Source: Mycobacterium sp. 852002-50816_SCH5313054-b (GTDB lineage Bacteria; Actinomycetota; Actinomycetes; Mycobacteriales; Mycobacteriaceae). Taken from it: a stretch of DNA of 57,510 nucleotides. This document shows positions 1 through 8,107 of this stretch, piece after piece. Positions within the stretch are counted from its first letter, which is position 1; every line of letters starts with the position of its first letter. Both the position numbers and the translations under genes were made by a program. The stretch is from positions 1 to 57,510 of the forward strand of contig NZ_LZIC01000080.1 of NCBI RefSeq assembly GCF_001667185.1, read 5' to 3'. The notes under the pieces were generated by a model. That model saw only the letters and a program-made list of their open reading frames with translations, had not been told where the DNA came from and made no database searches.

Positions 1-62
1 GCTCCAGCGTGTGGACTTCGGCGGCGGCAATGGTTTGGCCGCCGAAGTCCACACGCTGGAGC
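1..62. repeat. Perfect inverted repeat at window edge
   Basis: Bases 1-25 are the exact reverse complement of bases 38-62, with a 12-base spacer. The right arm encodes residues that belong to MoxR1 (AAEVHTLE), so the left arm is an antisense copy of genuine coding sequence. It replaces the expected upstream part of the gene. A contig-end or amplification fold-back artefact is the simplest explanation; a real inversion is possible. Confidence 0.9.
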
Positions 63-1060
63 GGGCCATCTTCGAGGTCAAGAGGATCATCGTCGGCCAG
101 GACCAGCTCGTCGAGCGGATGCTGGTGGGCCTGTTGTCCAAGGGCCACGTCCTGCTCGAGGGCGTTCCCGGCGTCGCCAAGACGCTCGCCGTGGAGACCT
201 TCGCGCGGGTGGTCGGCGGGACCTTCGCCCGCATTCAGTTCACGCCGGACCTGGTGCCCACCGACATCATCGGGACCCGCATCTACCGGCAGGGCAAGGA
301 GGAGTTCGACACCGAGCTCGGCCCGGTGGTGGTCAACTTCCTGCTCGCCGACGAGATCAACCGCGCGCCGGCGAAGGTGCAGTCGGCGCTGCTGGAGGTC
401 ATGCAGGAGCGCCACGTGTCGATCGGCGGCAAGACCTTCCCGCTGCCCAACCCGTTCCTGGTGATGGCGACGCAGAACCCGATCGAGCACGAGGGCGTCT
501 ACCCGCTGCCCGAGGCCCAGCGGGACCGCTTCCTGTTCAAGATCAACGTCGGCTACCCGACGCCGGAAGAGGAGCGGGAGATCATCTACCGGATGGGCGT
601 CCGGCCGCCGGTGCCCAAGCAGATCCTGGACACCGAGGACCTGCTGCGGCTGCAGGACATCGCGTCCAACGTCTTCGTCCACCACGCGCTGGTCGACTAC
701 GTGGTGCGGGTCGTCACCGCCACCCGTAACCCCGAGCAGCTCGGCATGAACGACGTCAAGACCTGGGTCTCGTTCGGCGCGTCCCCGCGCGCCTCGCTGG
801 GCATCATCGCCGGCGCCCGTTCGCTGGCGCTGGTGCGCGGCCGCGACTACGTCATCCCGCAGGACGTCGTCGAGGTCATTCCCGACGTGCTGCGGCACCG
901 GTTGATACTCACCTACGACGCGCTCGCCGACGAGATCTCGCCGGAGATCGTCATCAACCGGATCCTGCAGACGGTAGCCCTGCCGCAGGTGAATGCCGTT
1001 CCGCAGCAAGGTCATTCGGTTCCCCCGGTGATGCAGACCGTGGCGGCCAGCGGTCGGTGA
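11..1060 (+). CDS. moxR1: MoxR-type AAA+ ATPase, 5' end missing
   Basis: AAA+ ATPase of the MoxR family, which acts as a chaperone-like partner of von Willebrand factor A proteins; the target in mycobacteria is not settled. Walker A GVPGVAKT is at residues 51-58, Walker B LLADEIN at 111-117, sensor-1 ATQNP at 153-157 and the arginine-finger region EAQRDRF at 168-174. The sequence closely matches M. tuberculosis Rv1479. The GTG at 11 is only the first codon available: the first six residues come from the edge hairpin, and the family has a longer Gly/Pro-rich N-terminus, so the true start lies outside the window. The stop overlaps the DUF58 gene by 4 bases (GTGA), indicating translational coupling. 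Confidence 0.9.
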   Translation: MDFGGGNGLAAEVHTLERAIFEVKRIIVGQDQLVERMLVGLLSKGHVLLEGVPGVAKTLAVETFARVVGGTFARIQFTPDLVPTDIIGTRIYRQGKEEFDTELGPVVVNFLLADEINRAPAKVQSALLEVMQERHVSIGGKTFPLPNPFLVMATQNPIEHEGVYPLPEAQRDRFLFKINVGYPTPEEEREIIYRMGVRPPVPKQILDTEDLLRLQDIASNVFVHHALVDYVVRVVTATRNPEQLGMNDVKTWVSFGASPRASLGIIAGARSLALVRGRDYVIPQDVVEVIPDVLRHRLILTYDALADEISPEIVINRILQTVALPQVNAVPQQGHSVPPVMQTVAASGR

Positions 1061-2010
1061 CCGATCCCCAGAAGCCGGCGGTGCGTCATCCGCCATCGTT
1101 TGAGCGCGGGCAGATCGACGACCCGAAGCTGTCGGCGGCGCTGCGGCAGCTCGAGCTCACGGTCAAACGCAAGCTCGACGGCGTCCTGCACGGCGACCAC
1201 CTCGGCCTGATCCCGGGGCCGGGTTCGGAGCCGGGGGAGTCGCGCGAGTATCAGCCCGGCGACGACGTGCGGCGGATGGACTGGGCCGTCACCGCGCGCA
1301 CCATGCACCCGCACGTCCGGCAGATGATCGCCGACCGCGAACTGGAAACCTGGATGGTGGTCGACATGTCGGCCAGCCTGGACTTCGGCACCACGGTGTG
1401 CGAGAAGCGTGACCTGGCCGTGGCGGCCGCCGCGGCCATCACGTATCTCAACAGCGGCGGCGGCAACCGGCTCGGTGCGGTCATCGCCACCGGTGCGACG
1501 ATCACCCGCGTGCCGGCCCGCTCCGGGCGCCAGCACGAGCAGACGCTGCTGCGGACCATCGCGACCACGCCCAGGGCGCCGGTCGGCGTGCGCGGGGATT
1601 TGGCAATTGCCATCGACGCGTTGCGCCGGCCGGAACGCCGACGCGGCATGGCCGTCATCATCAGCGACTTCCTCGGCCCGATCAACTGGATGCGCCCGCT
1701 GCGGGCGATCGCCGCCCGCCACGAGGTGCTGGCCATCGAGGTGCTCGACCCCCGTGACGTCGAACTGCCCGACATCGGCGACGTCGTGTTGCAGGACGCC
1801 GAAACCGGCGTCACCCGGGAATTCACCATCGACGCCCAGCTGCGCGACGACTTCGCCAAGGCGGCCGCGGCGCACCGCGCGGAGGTGTCCCGCACGATCC
1901 GCAGCTGCGGGGCCCCGGTGCTGTCGCTGCGCACCGACCGCGACTGGATCGCCGACATCGTCCGCTTCGTCGAGTCCCGCCGGCGGGGGGCACTGGCGGG
2001 GCGGCAGTGA
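1057..2010 (+). CDS. DUF58 domain protein, MoxR partner
   Basis: A 317-residue DUF58 protein equivalent to Rv1480. The DUF58 signature SREYQPGDDVRRMDW is at residues 62-76. It is followed by a vWA-like strand with a MIDAS-type D-x-S-x-S at 103-107 (VVDMSAS), so metal-dependent protein binding is likely. No signal peptide or clear membrane segment is seen, so it should act in the cytoplasm. The GTG start at 1057 overlaps the moxR stop, and its own stop overlaps the next gene by 4 bases. The trio MoxR-DUF58-VWA is a classic co-transcribed unit; the molecular task is unknown. Confidence 0.9.
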   Translation: MTDPQKPAVRHPPSFERGQIDDPKLSAALRQLELTVKRKLDGVLHGDHLGLIPGPGSEPGESREYQPGDDVRRMDWAVTARTMHPHVRQMIADRELETWMVVDMSASLDFGTTVCEKRDLAVAAAAAITYLNSGGGNRLGAVIATGATITRVPARSGRQHEQTLLRTIATTPRAPVGVRGDLAIAIDALRRPERRRGMAVIISDFLGPINWMRPLRAIAARHEVLAIEVLDPRDVELPDIGDVVLQDAETGVTREFTIDAQLRDDFAKAAAAHRAEVSRTIRSCGAPVLSLRTDRDWIADIVRFVESRRRGALAGRQ

Positions 2011-3014
2011 CATTGCCGCTGCTGGGCCCGATGACGCTGTCGGGCTTCGCGCACTCGTGGTTTTTCCTATTCCTTCTTCTCGTCGTCGGGTTGGCCGCCC
2101 TGTACATCGTGCTGCAGCTGGCACGGCAGCGCCGGATGCTGCGGTTCGCGAACATGGAGTTGCTGGAAAGCGTTGCGCCGCAGCGCCCGTCGCGATGGCG
2201 CCACGTGCCGGCGATCCTGCTGGTGTTGTCGCTGGTGCTGTTCACCATTGCGATGGCGGGGCCGACCAACGACGTCCGGATTCCCCGCAATCGCGCGGTG
2301 GTCATGCTGGTGATCGACGTGTCCCAGTCGATGCGGGCCACCGACGTCCCGCCCAATCGGATGGCGGCCGCGCAGGAGGCGGCCAAGCAGTTCGCCGACG
2401 AGCTGACGCCGGGAATCAACCTGGGGCTGATCGAATATGCCGGCACCGCGACCGTGCTGGTGTCCCCGACCACCAACCGGGACGCGACCAAGGCCGCGCT
2501 GGACAAGTTGCAGTTCGCCGACCGCACGGCCACCGGGGAGGGCATCTTCACCGCGTTGCAGGCCATCGCGACGGTCGGCGCGGTGATCGGCGGCGGCGAC
2601 ACGCCGCCCCCGGCGCGGATCGTGTTGTTCTCGGACGGCAAGGAGACGATGCCGACCAACCCGGACAACCCGAAGGGCGCCTTCACCGCCGCGCGCACCG
2701 CCAAGGACCAGGGGGTGCCGATCTCGACGATCTCGTTCGGCACGCCCTACGGGTTCGTCGAGATCAACGACCAGCGCCAGCCCGTTCCGGTCGACGATTC
2801 CACCATGAAGAAGGTCGCCGAGCTCTCCGGGGGGAACTGGTACAACGCCGCGAGCCTGGCCGAGTTGAAGGCCGTCTACGCGTCGCTGCAGCAGCAGATC
2901 GGCTACGAGACGATCAAGGGCGACGCCAGCGTGGGCTGGCTGCGGCTGGGCGCGCTGGTGCTGGCGCTGGCGGCACTGGCGGCGCTGCTGATCAACCGGC
3001 GGCTGCCGACCTAG
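2007..3014 (+). CDS. Membrane-anchored von Willebrand factor A protein
   Basis: A 335-residue protein equivalent to Rv1481. Two N-terminal membrane segments (about 17-37 and 67-85) precede a vWA domain with an intact MIDAS motif DVSQS at residues 104-108. A third hydrophobic segment near 311-329 ends just before a short basic tail (INRRLPT). The domain is expected to bind protein partners through a divalent metal ion and to be remodelled by the MoxR ATPase encoded two genes upstream. GTG start at 2007, overlapping the DUF58 stop. It is the last gene of the operon; palindrome 3023-3078 follows 9 bases after the stop and could end transcription. Confidence 0.9.
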   Translation: MTLPLLGPMTLSGFAHSWFFLFLLLVVGLAALYIVLQLARQRRMLRFANMELLESVAPQRPSRWRHVPAILLVLSLVLFTIAMAGPTNDVRIPRNRAVVMLVIDVSQSMRATDVPPNRMAAAQEAAKQFADELTPGINLGLIEYAGTATVLVSPTTNRDATKAALDKLQFADRTATGEGIFTALQAIATVGAVIGGGDTPPPARIVLFSDGKETMPTNPDNPKGAFTAARTAKDQGVPISTISFGTPYGFVEINDQRQPVPVDDSTMKKVAELSGGNWYNAASLAELKAVYASLQQQIGYETIKGDASVGWLRLGALVLALAALAALLINRRLPT

Positions 3015-3022
3015 ATTGGTGC

Positions 3023-3078
3023 CGAGCGTAACCAGGCTGCGAGTTCCGGCCTGGATTTTCGCAGTCTGGTTACGCTCG
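3023..3078. repeat. 56-bp palindromic element, copy 1
   Basis: Arms CGAGCGTAACCAGGCTGCGA (3023-3042) and its complement at 3059-3078 differ at one position out of 20. The loop is 16 bases with a CCGGCC core. It sits between convergent genes, so it could act as a bidirectional terminator. It has the same length and the same end sequences as the elements at 3944-3999 and 21200-21255. Its right arm contains the ancestral TAA of the broken gene on the minus strand. Confidence 0.85.
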
Positions 3079-3907
3079 CGAAGCGCGCGCCTCGCGTACC
3101 CGGCGGATGATGTCGTGGGGGTGGTTCTCGGCGACCACCCTAACCACGATCCACCCCATCAGTTCCAGCTTCTCCAAGCGACCGATGTCCTTTAGCTAGT
3201 GGTAGCGACTGGCTTGGTGTTGCGCGCCGTCATATTCGACAGCGACCTGGATGTCCTCCCAGCCCATATCCAAATACGCTTCGGCTGAACCCCATTCGTT
3301 GAGTACTGGGATCGATGTCTGCGGTCGGGGAAAGCCGGTGCACCAGCATCAGGCGCATCCAGGTCTCCTTGGGCGATTGTGCCCCGCCATCGACCAGCTC
3401 GAGAACGGCCCGAGCGGCCTTCACGCCGCGGCAGCCCCGATACCGGTCGACCAACAGCTCGACGTCGGCCACCTTCAGATCGGTCGCCTGCATGAGTGCG
3501 TCGATCGCTGCGACGGCCAAGTCGGTGGGGTAACGGCATGCGATGTCCAGCGCCGTTCTTGCCAGTGTGGTGAGTCTCATGCCGCGGACTACGGCCACCT
3601 CGTCGGGCTCGATCCGTGCTTCCCAGACTTGCGCTCCGGCGCCCTTGCGACGATTGGTGTCGATGATCGCGGCGGGTAACGTCGGATCGACCCACTTCGA
3701 GCCGTGCAGCGCGGAGGCGGAGAAGCCGGCGAGGACTCCACGCCGCCGCGAGCGCAGCCAGCACGCTTTCGCCTTTAACACGGCGGTCAGCTCGGCGTCT
3801 CTCGGCACGTACACGTCTTTGTGCAACGCCACATACCGACTGCGCAGCTCATAGGGCGTCAATGCGCCGACTGCCAGGGCTGCACTGCCCAGAAACGCGT
3901 CCGTCAT
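3070..3907 (-). pseudogene. Decayed AbiEi/DUF559-type protein gene
   Basis: The ATG at 3907 opens a mycobacterial family with an AbiEi-like N-terminal half (TDAFLGSAALAVGALTPYEL) and a DUF559 endonuclease-like C-terminal half. The frame reads cleanly through ETWMRLMLV (about 3350). It then shifts: the continuation VLNEWGSAEAYLDMGWED and VEYDGAQHQASRYH is found in another frame down to about 3200. That frame is interrupted by a TAG at 3196-3198, after which LKDIGRLEKLELMGWIVVRV and HPHDIIRRVREARAS follow to a TAA at 3070-3072. The gene therefore has at least one frameshift plus one nonsense codon. It lies between two 56-bp palindromes in the same orientation, and copy 1 supplies the ancestral stop. 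No function is expected now. Confidence 0.8.
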
Positions 3908-3943
3908 GGCGAAAGTGTGCTGCGCCACACCGACACCGGATGA

Positions 3944-3999
3944 CGAGCGTAACCGCACTGCGAAACTCCGGCCCGAAAATCGCAGCCTGGTTACGCTCG
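3944..3999. repeat. 56-bp palindromic element, copy 2
   Basis: The left arm 3944-3963 pairs with the right arm 3980-3999 with three mismatches in 20. The right arm is the exact complement of the left arm of copy 1. The loop again has the TCCGGCC core. It lies 36 bases upstream of the start of the broken minus-strand gene and about 57 bases upstream of fabG1, so it may influence both promoters. Confidence 0.85.
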
Positions 4000-4034
4000 C
4001 GAAGTGAAACGGGGGGACAGTCCGGCCGTGCCGC

Positions 4035-4056
4035 GACGAGGCGATAGGTTGGCGGG
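4035..4056 (+). promoter_or_regulatory. fabG1-inhA promoter/leader
   Basis: The 20 bases before the GTG of fabG1 preserve the M. tuberculosis promoter core CGATAGGTTG. Counting back from the start codon, position -15 is C (base 4042) and position -8 is T (base 4049). These are the wild-type states at the two sites where isoniazid/ethionamide resistance mutations raise inhA expression. Base -16 is G where the M. tuberculosis sequence I recall has A. The promoter role is inferred from this conservation. Confidence 0.6.
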
Positions 4057-4821
4057 GTGACTGACACAGCCACCGAGAACGCCGAAAGTGTTGCCGACTA
4101 CGGCAGACCCGCATTCGTATCCCGCTCAGTCCTGGTGACGGGCGGAAACCGGGGAATCGGTCTGGCGATCGCGCAGCGGCTGGCCGCCGACGGTCACAAG
4201 GTAGCCGTCACACACCGCGGATCCGGCGCACCCGAGGGGCTCTTCGGGGTCGAGTGCGACGTCACCGACAACGACGCCGTCGATCGCGCCTTCAAAGAGG
4301 TCGAAGAGCACCAGGGCCCGGTGGAGGTGCTGGTGTCCAACGCCGGCATCTCCGCGGACGCGTTCCTCATCCGGATGACCGAGGAGAGGTTCCAGAAGGT
4401 CATCGACGCGAACCTCACGGGCGCGTTCCGGGTGGCCCAGCGCGCCTCGCGCAGCATGCAGAAAAAGCGGTTCGGCCGGATGATCTTCGTCGGCTCGGTC
4501 TCTGGCAGCTGGGGGATCGGCAACCAGTCCAACTACGCGGCCTCCAAGGCCGGTCTGATCGGCATGGCCCGCTCGATCTCCCGGGAGCTGTCGAAGGCCG
4601 GCGTGACCGCGAACGTGGTGGCCCCGGGCTACATCGACACGGAGATGACCCGCGCGCTGGATGAGCGGATCCAGGCTGGGGCGCTGGAGTTCATCCCGGC
4701 GAAACGGGTTGGCACCGCCGCCGAGGTCGCCGGGGTGGTCAGCTTCCTGGCTTCCGAGGACGCGAGCTACATCGCCGGCGCGGTGATCCCGGTCGACGGC
4801 GGCATGGGTATGGGCCACTGA
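4057..4821 (+). CDS. fabG1: 3-oxoacyl-ACP reductase MabA/FabG1
   Basis: NADPH-dependent beta-ketoacyl-ACP reductase of the FAS-II system that lengthens meromycolate chains. Short-chain dehydrogenase features are intact: TGGNRGIG at residues 28-35, NAG at 95-97, catalytic S147, Y160 and K164. The protein has 254 residues, seven more than the M. tuberculosis enzyme, all in a weakly conserved N-terminal stretch (TENAESVADYG). The GTG start at 4057 follows the conserved promoter core at a leaderless-like distance. inhA starts 25 bases after the stop, so the two genes form the usual operon with hemZ. Confidence 0.97.
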   Translation: MTDTATENAESVADYGRPAFVSRSVLVTGGNRGIGLAIAQRLAADGHKVAVTHRGSGAPEGLFGVECDVTDNDAVDRAFKEVEEHQGPVEVLVSNAGISADAFLIRMTEERFQKVIDANLTGAFRVAQRASRSMQKKRFGRMIFVGSVSGSWGIGNQSNYAASKAGLIGMARSISRELSKAGVTANVVAPGYIDTEMTRALDERIQAGALEFIPAKRVGTAAEVAGVVSFLASEDASYIAGAVIPVDGGMGMGH

Positions 4822-4846
4822 GGGCCCCGACGAACTAGGACGGAAC

Positions 4847-5656
4847 ATGGCAGGACTGCTCGAAGGCAAACGGATTCTGGTCTCCGGGATCATCACCGAC
4901 TCGTCGATCGCGTTTCACATCGCCAAGGTGGCGCAGGAAGCGGGGGCGCAGCTGGTGCTGACCGGATTCGACCGGTTGCGCCTGATCCAGCGGATCGCCG
5001 ACCGGCTCCCGGAGAAGGCGCCTCTGATCGAACTCGACGTGCAGAACGAGAAGCACCTGGCCACCCTGGCCGAGCGGGTGACGGCCGAGATCGGCGAGGG
5101 CAACAAGCTGGACGGCGTGGTGCACTCGATCGGCTTCATGCCGCAGACGGGGATGGGCATCAACCCGTTCTTCGACGCTCCGTATGAGGATGTGTCGAAA
5201 GGCATTCACATTTCCGCCTTTTCGTACGCCTCGCTGGCCAAGGCGCTGCTGCCGATCATGAACCCGGGTGGCTCCATCGTCGGCATGGACTTCGACCCGA
5301 CGCGCGCGATGCCGGCCTACAACTGGATGACGGTGGCCAAGAGCGCGCTGGAATCGGTCAACCGATTCGTGGCGCGCGAGGCGGGCCCGTACGGCGTGCG
5401 CTCGAATCTCGTTGCTGCCGGCCCGATCCGGACGCTGGCGATGAGCGCGATCGTCGGCGGCGCCCTCGGCGAGGAGGCCGGCGCCCAGATGCAGCTGCTC
5501 GAGGAGGGCTGGGACCAGCGCGCGCCGATCGGCTGGAACATGAAGGATCCCACCCCGGTCGCCAAGACGGTGTGCGCGCTGCTCTCGGAGTGGCTGCCGG
5601 CCACGACGGGCACCATCATCTACGCCGACGGCGGCGCCAGCACCCAGTTGCTCTAG
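4847..5656 (+). CDS. inhA: Enoyl-ACP reductase InhA
   Basis: NADH-dependent trans-2-enoyl-ACP reductase of FAS-II and the target of activated isoniazid. It has 269 residues, the same as in M. tuberculosis, so numbering transfers directly. The NADH site SGIITDSSIAFHIA contains I21, and S94 and I95 (VVHSIGF) are the wild-type residues at known resistance sites. The catalytic pair Y158 and K165 lies in PAYNWMTVAKSA. The ATG at 4847 is preceded by AGGACGGA. Second gene of the fabG1-inhA-hemZ operon. Confidence 0.97.
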   Translation: MAGLLEGKRILVSGIITDSSIAFHIAKVAQEAGAQLVLTGFDRLRLIQRIADRLPEKAPLIELDVQNEKHLATLAERVTAEIGEGNKLDGVVHSIGFMPQTGMGINPFFDAPYEDVSKGIHISAFSYASLAKALLPIMNPGGSIVGMDFDPTRAMPAYNWMTVAKSALESVNRFVAREAGPYGVRSNLVAAGPIRTLAMSAIVGGALGEEAGAQMQLLEEGWDQRAPIGWNMKDPTPVAKTVCALLSEWLPATTGTIIYADGGASTQLL

Positions 5657-5662
5657 GGCGCA

Positions 5663-6673
5663 ATGGAGTTCGACGCGGTCCTGCTGCTGTCCTTCGGCGG
5701 CCCCGAAGGGCCCGAACAGGTGCGGCCCTTCCTGGAGAACGTCACCCGAGGCCGCAACGTGCCGCCCGAGCGCCTCGACGAAGTCGCCGAGCACTACCTG
5801 CATTTCGGCGGCGTGTCGCCGATCAACGGGATCAACCGGGCGTTGATAACCGAGCTACAAGCGGAACTGGACCTGCCCGTCTACTTCGGCAACCGCAACT
5901 GGGAGCCGTACATCGAGGATACCGTTACGACGATGCGCGACAACGGTGTTCGTCGCGCCGCGGTGTTCACCACCTCCGCCTGGAGCGGCTACTCCAGCTG
6001 CGCGCAGTATGTCGAGGACATCGCCCGGGCCCGCGGGGCGGCCGGACCGGACGCCCCCGAATTGGTCAAGCTGCGGCCCTATTTCGACCACCCGCTGTTC
6101 GTCGAGATGTTCGCCGAGGCCGTCGCCGCCGCGGCGAAGACCGTCCCGGACGGCGCGCGGCTGGTGTTCACCGCCCATTCCGTCCCGGTGGCGGCCGACC
6201 AGCGTTGCGGCCCCCGTCTGTACAGCCGCCAAGTCGCCTATGCCACAAGGCTGGTGGCCGCGGCCGCGGGATACGCCGAGTACGACCTGGCCTGGCAGTC
6301 GCGGTCGGGGCCGCCGCAAGTTCCCTGGCTGGGGCCCGATGTCGCCGACCACCTGACGGCGCTCGCGAATGCCGGGACCCCGGCCGTGATCGTCTGCCCC
6401 GTCGGATTCGTCGCCGACCACATCGAGGTGGTGTGGGACCTCGATTACGAATTGCGCTTGCAGGCCGAGGCCGAGGGGATGGCCTTCGCCCGGGCCGCCA
6501 CGCCCAACGCCGATCGTCGATTCGCCCGGCTGGCAGCGGATCTGGTCGACGAACTTCGCCACGGCCGGGTGCCGGGCCGGGTGAGCGGGGCCGATGCGGT
6601 GCCGGGCTGCCTGGCCAGCGTCAACGGCGCGCCGTGCCGCCCGCCGCACTGCGTCGCCGCAGAGAACGGTTAG
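5663..6673 (+). CDS. hemZ: Ferrochelatase
   Basis: Inserts iron into the porphyrin ring at the end of heme synthesis. The actinobacterial enzyme is now known to use coproporphyrin III (CpfC). The probable catalytic histidine is H172 in FTAHSVPVA, and SFGGPEG lies near the N-terminus. The C-terminus has a cysteine group C316, C325, C330 (GCLASVNGAPCRPPHC), and C113 lies in SSCAQY. This fits the [2Fe-2S] cluster known in mycobacterial ferrochelatase. The ATG at 5663 lies 6 bases after the inhA stop. The stop overlaps the convergent gene on the other strand by 4 bases. Confidence 0.94.
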   Translation: MEFDAVLLLSFGGPEGPEQVRPFLENVTRGRNVPPERLDEVAEHYLHFGGVSPINGINRALITELQAELDLPVYFGNRNWEPYIEDTVTTMRDNGVRRAAVFTTSAWSGYSSCAQYVEDIARARGAAGPDAPELVKLRPYFDHPLFVEMFAEAVAAAAKTVPDGARLVFTAHSVPVAADQRCGPRLYSRQVAYATRLVAAAAGYAEYDLAWQSRSGPPQVPWLGPDVADHLTALANAGTPAVIVCPVGFVADHIEVVWDLDYELRLQAEAEGMAFARAATPNADRRFARLAADLVDELRHGRVPGRVSGADAVPGCLASVNGAPCRPPHCVAAENG

Positions 6674-7590
6674 TCGGCCCAGGCGGAGTGCAGGATCGCG
6701 GTGACCGCGGCCAGTCGCGCCGACCGCACGACCGTGGTCAGCGGGCGCAGCGCATCGGTGGCGATTCGGGCCTGTGACGACGATTGCGTGCCGACCCCGG
6801 CGACCATCCGGTCCGTCGGGGAGTCGGACACCCGGCTGAGCCCGGAGCTGACCGCGATGATCGCGTCGACGTGCGCGGCGTTCTCCAGCACGCGCAGGGC
6901 GCGAGAGGGCGCGTGGTCGGGAATGCGGTGCTGGCGTGCCGATTCCAGCAGCTGCTCGACAACCCCCCGCGGATCGTCCACGTCGGACGCGGCGGCTCCC
7001 AGCCCGATGGCACCGAGCGCGTCGGCGGCCGATCGCACGGCCGACCGCAGCGCGTACTCGGCGTCGCCGAGCTCGTAGTGGTCGAGCACCGGCGCGCCGG
7101 GCAGCGAGTACACCGTCCACGCGAGGCCGCACAATTCGGGTGATCCCGCGTCGTCGTCGGCGTCGTCGAGGTCGCCGTAGCTGAACTCCGGAACCAGGCC
7201 GACGGCGGTGCCGGGATCGTCGGGGTTGGTGACGATGACCGCCTCGCCGGCGGCCAGGGCGTCGGATTCGAACTGCGTTCCCGGCGCCAGGCCCCGCACG
7301 TCACCGGGCACCGGCAGAGCCATGTTGACCGTCCCCCGCAGACGACCTGGGGCAAGCGGGACCGCGGGCCGGCCCACCGCCGCGCGCAGCGTTTGCAAGA
7401 GCGTGACGGTGCCGGCATCGGGGACATCGGGCCACGGCAGGCCGGTGTGGCCCGCGGCGACCGCATCATACGCGGTGACCGATTGCTTTGGCGCCCAAAC
7501 GGATAACGCGTCCAAGACGTCGTCGGGCGCCGCCTTGCCGGCGAGCCAGGCGTTGGCCCACACGGACAGCGAGACACTGGGACACCACAT
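6670..7590 (-). CDS. Conserved hypothetical protein, Rv1486c-like
   Basis: A 306-residue protein with no domain that I recognise, in the position of Rv1486c. It is acidic in the middle (GDLDDADDDAGS near 160) and Ala-rich and probably helical toward the C-terminus, with no signal peptide and no clear membrane segment. The reading frame stays open far upstream, but that part overlaps the NfeD gene on the other strand. I chose the ATG at 7590 (MWCPSVSLSVWANAWL), which fits the family's start and leaves a 57-base divergent gap to the NfeD gene. Its stop overlaps the hemZ stop. Confidence 0.8.
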   Translation of the reverse strand: MWCPSVSLSVWANAWLAGKAAPDDVLDALSVWAPKQSVTAYDAVAAGHTGLPWPDVPDAGTVTLLQTLRAAVGRPAVPLAPGRLRGTVNMALPVPGDVRGLAPGTQFESDALAAGEAVIVTNPDDPGTAVGLVPEFSYGDLDDADDDAGSPELCGLAWTVYSLPGAPVLDHYELGDAEYALRSAVRSAADALGAIGLGAAASDVDDPRGVVEQLLESARQHRIPDHAPSRALRVLENAAHVDAIIAVSSGLSRVSDSPTDRMVAGVGTQSSSQARIATDALRPLTTVVRSARLAAVTAILHSAWAD

Positions 7591-7647
7591 GATCTCGGAG
7601 TGTAGTTGTTTGATCCGGCAAAGGCGGATTACGCGTATTCTGACCGC

Positions 7648-8082
7648 ATGCCCGCCGCGGTGATCTGGCTCATATTCGCGCTGGTGCTCGCCGGTGCGGA
7701 GGCGCTGACGGGGGACATGTCGCTGCTGATGCTTTCCGGTGGCGCGCTGGCGGCCACGGGCACCACGTGGTTGCTGGACTTGCCGGTGTGGGCCAACGCG
7801 ACGGTATTCGTGGTCGTCTCGGTCCTGCTCCTGGTGCTCGTGCGGCCGGCGCTGCGGCGGCGGCTCACGCCCGCGAAGGGGCTGCCGACCGGCATCAAGG
7901 CGCTGGAGGGCAAGAGCGCGCTGGTCCTTGGCCGCGTCGCACGCGACGAGGGCCAGGTGAAGCTGGACGGCCAGGTATGGACCGCGCGGCCACTCGACGA
8001 CAACGATGTGTACGAACCCGGCGAACGAGTGACCGTCATGCAGATCAACGGCGCCACGGCGGTCGTGTTCAAGGACATGTAA
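7648..8082 (+). CDS. NfeD-like membrane protein
   Basis: A 144-residue NfeD family protein equivalent to Rv1487. Three hydrophobic segments (about 3-19, 29-47 and 51-69) are followed by an OB-fold NfeD C-terminal domain (residues about 80-143, VARDEGQVKLDGQVWTARP). NfeD proteins pair with SPFH/stomatin proteins in membrane microdomains, and the next gene, 25 bases downstream, is exactly such a partner. The ATG at 7648 (MPAAVIWLIFAL) is chosen because the upstream in-frame part would overlap the divergent promoter. No associated ClpP-like protease domain is present, so this is the short NfeD form. Confidence 0.9.
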   Translation: MPAAVIWLIFALVLAGAEALTGDMSLLMLSGGALAATGTTWLLDLPVWANATVFVVVSVLLLVLVRPALRRRLTPAKGLPTGIKALEGKSALVLGRVARDEGQVKLDGQVWTARPLDDNDVYEPGERVTVMQINGATAVVFKDM

Positions 8083-8107
8083 CCCTCTGGAGAAATAGGA
8101 GGAAGAG

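Noticed and set aside
1012..2124. 370-codon minus-strand frame opposite the DUF58 gene
   Set aside because: Shadow frame caused by GC-biased third positions of a well-conserved gene.
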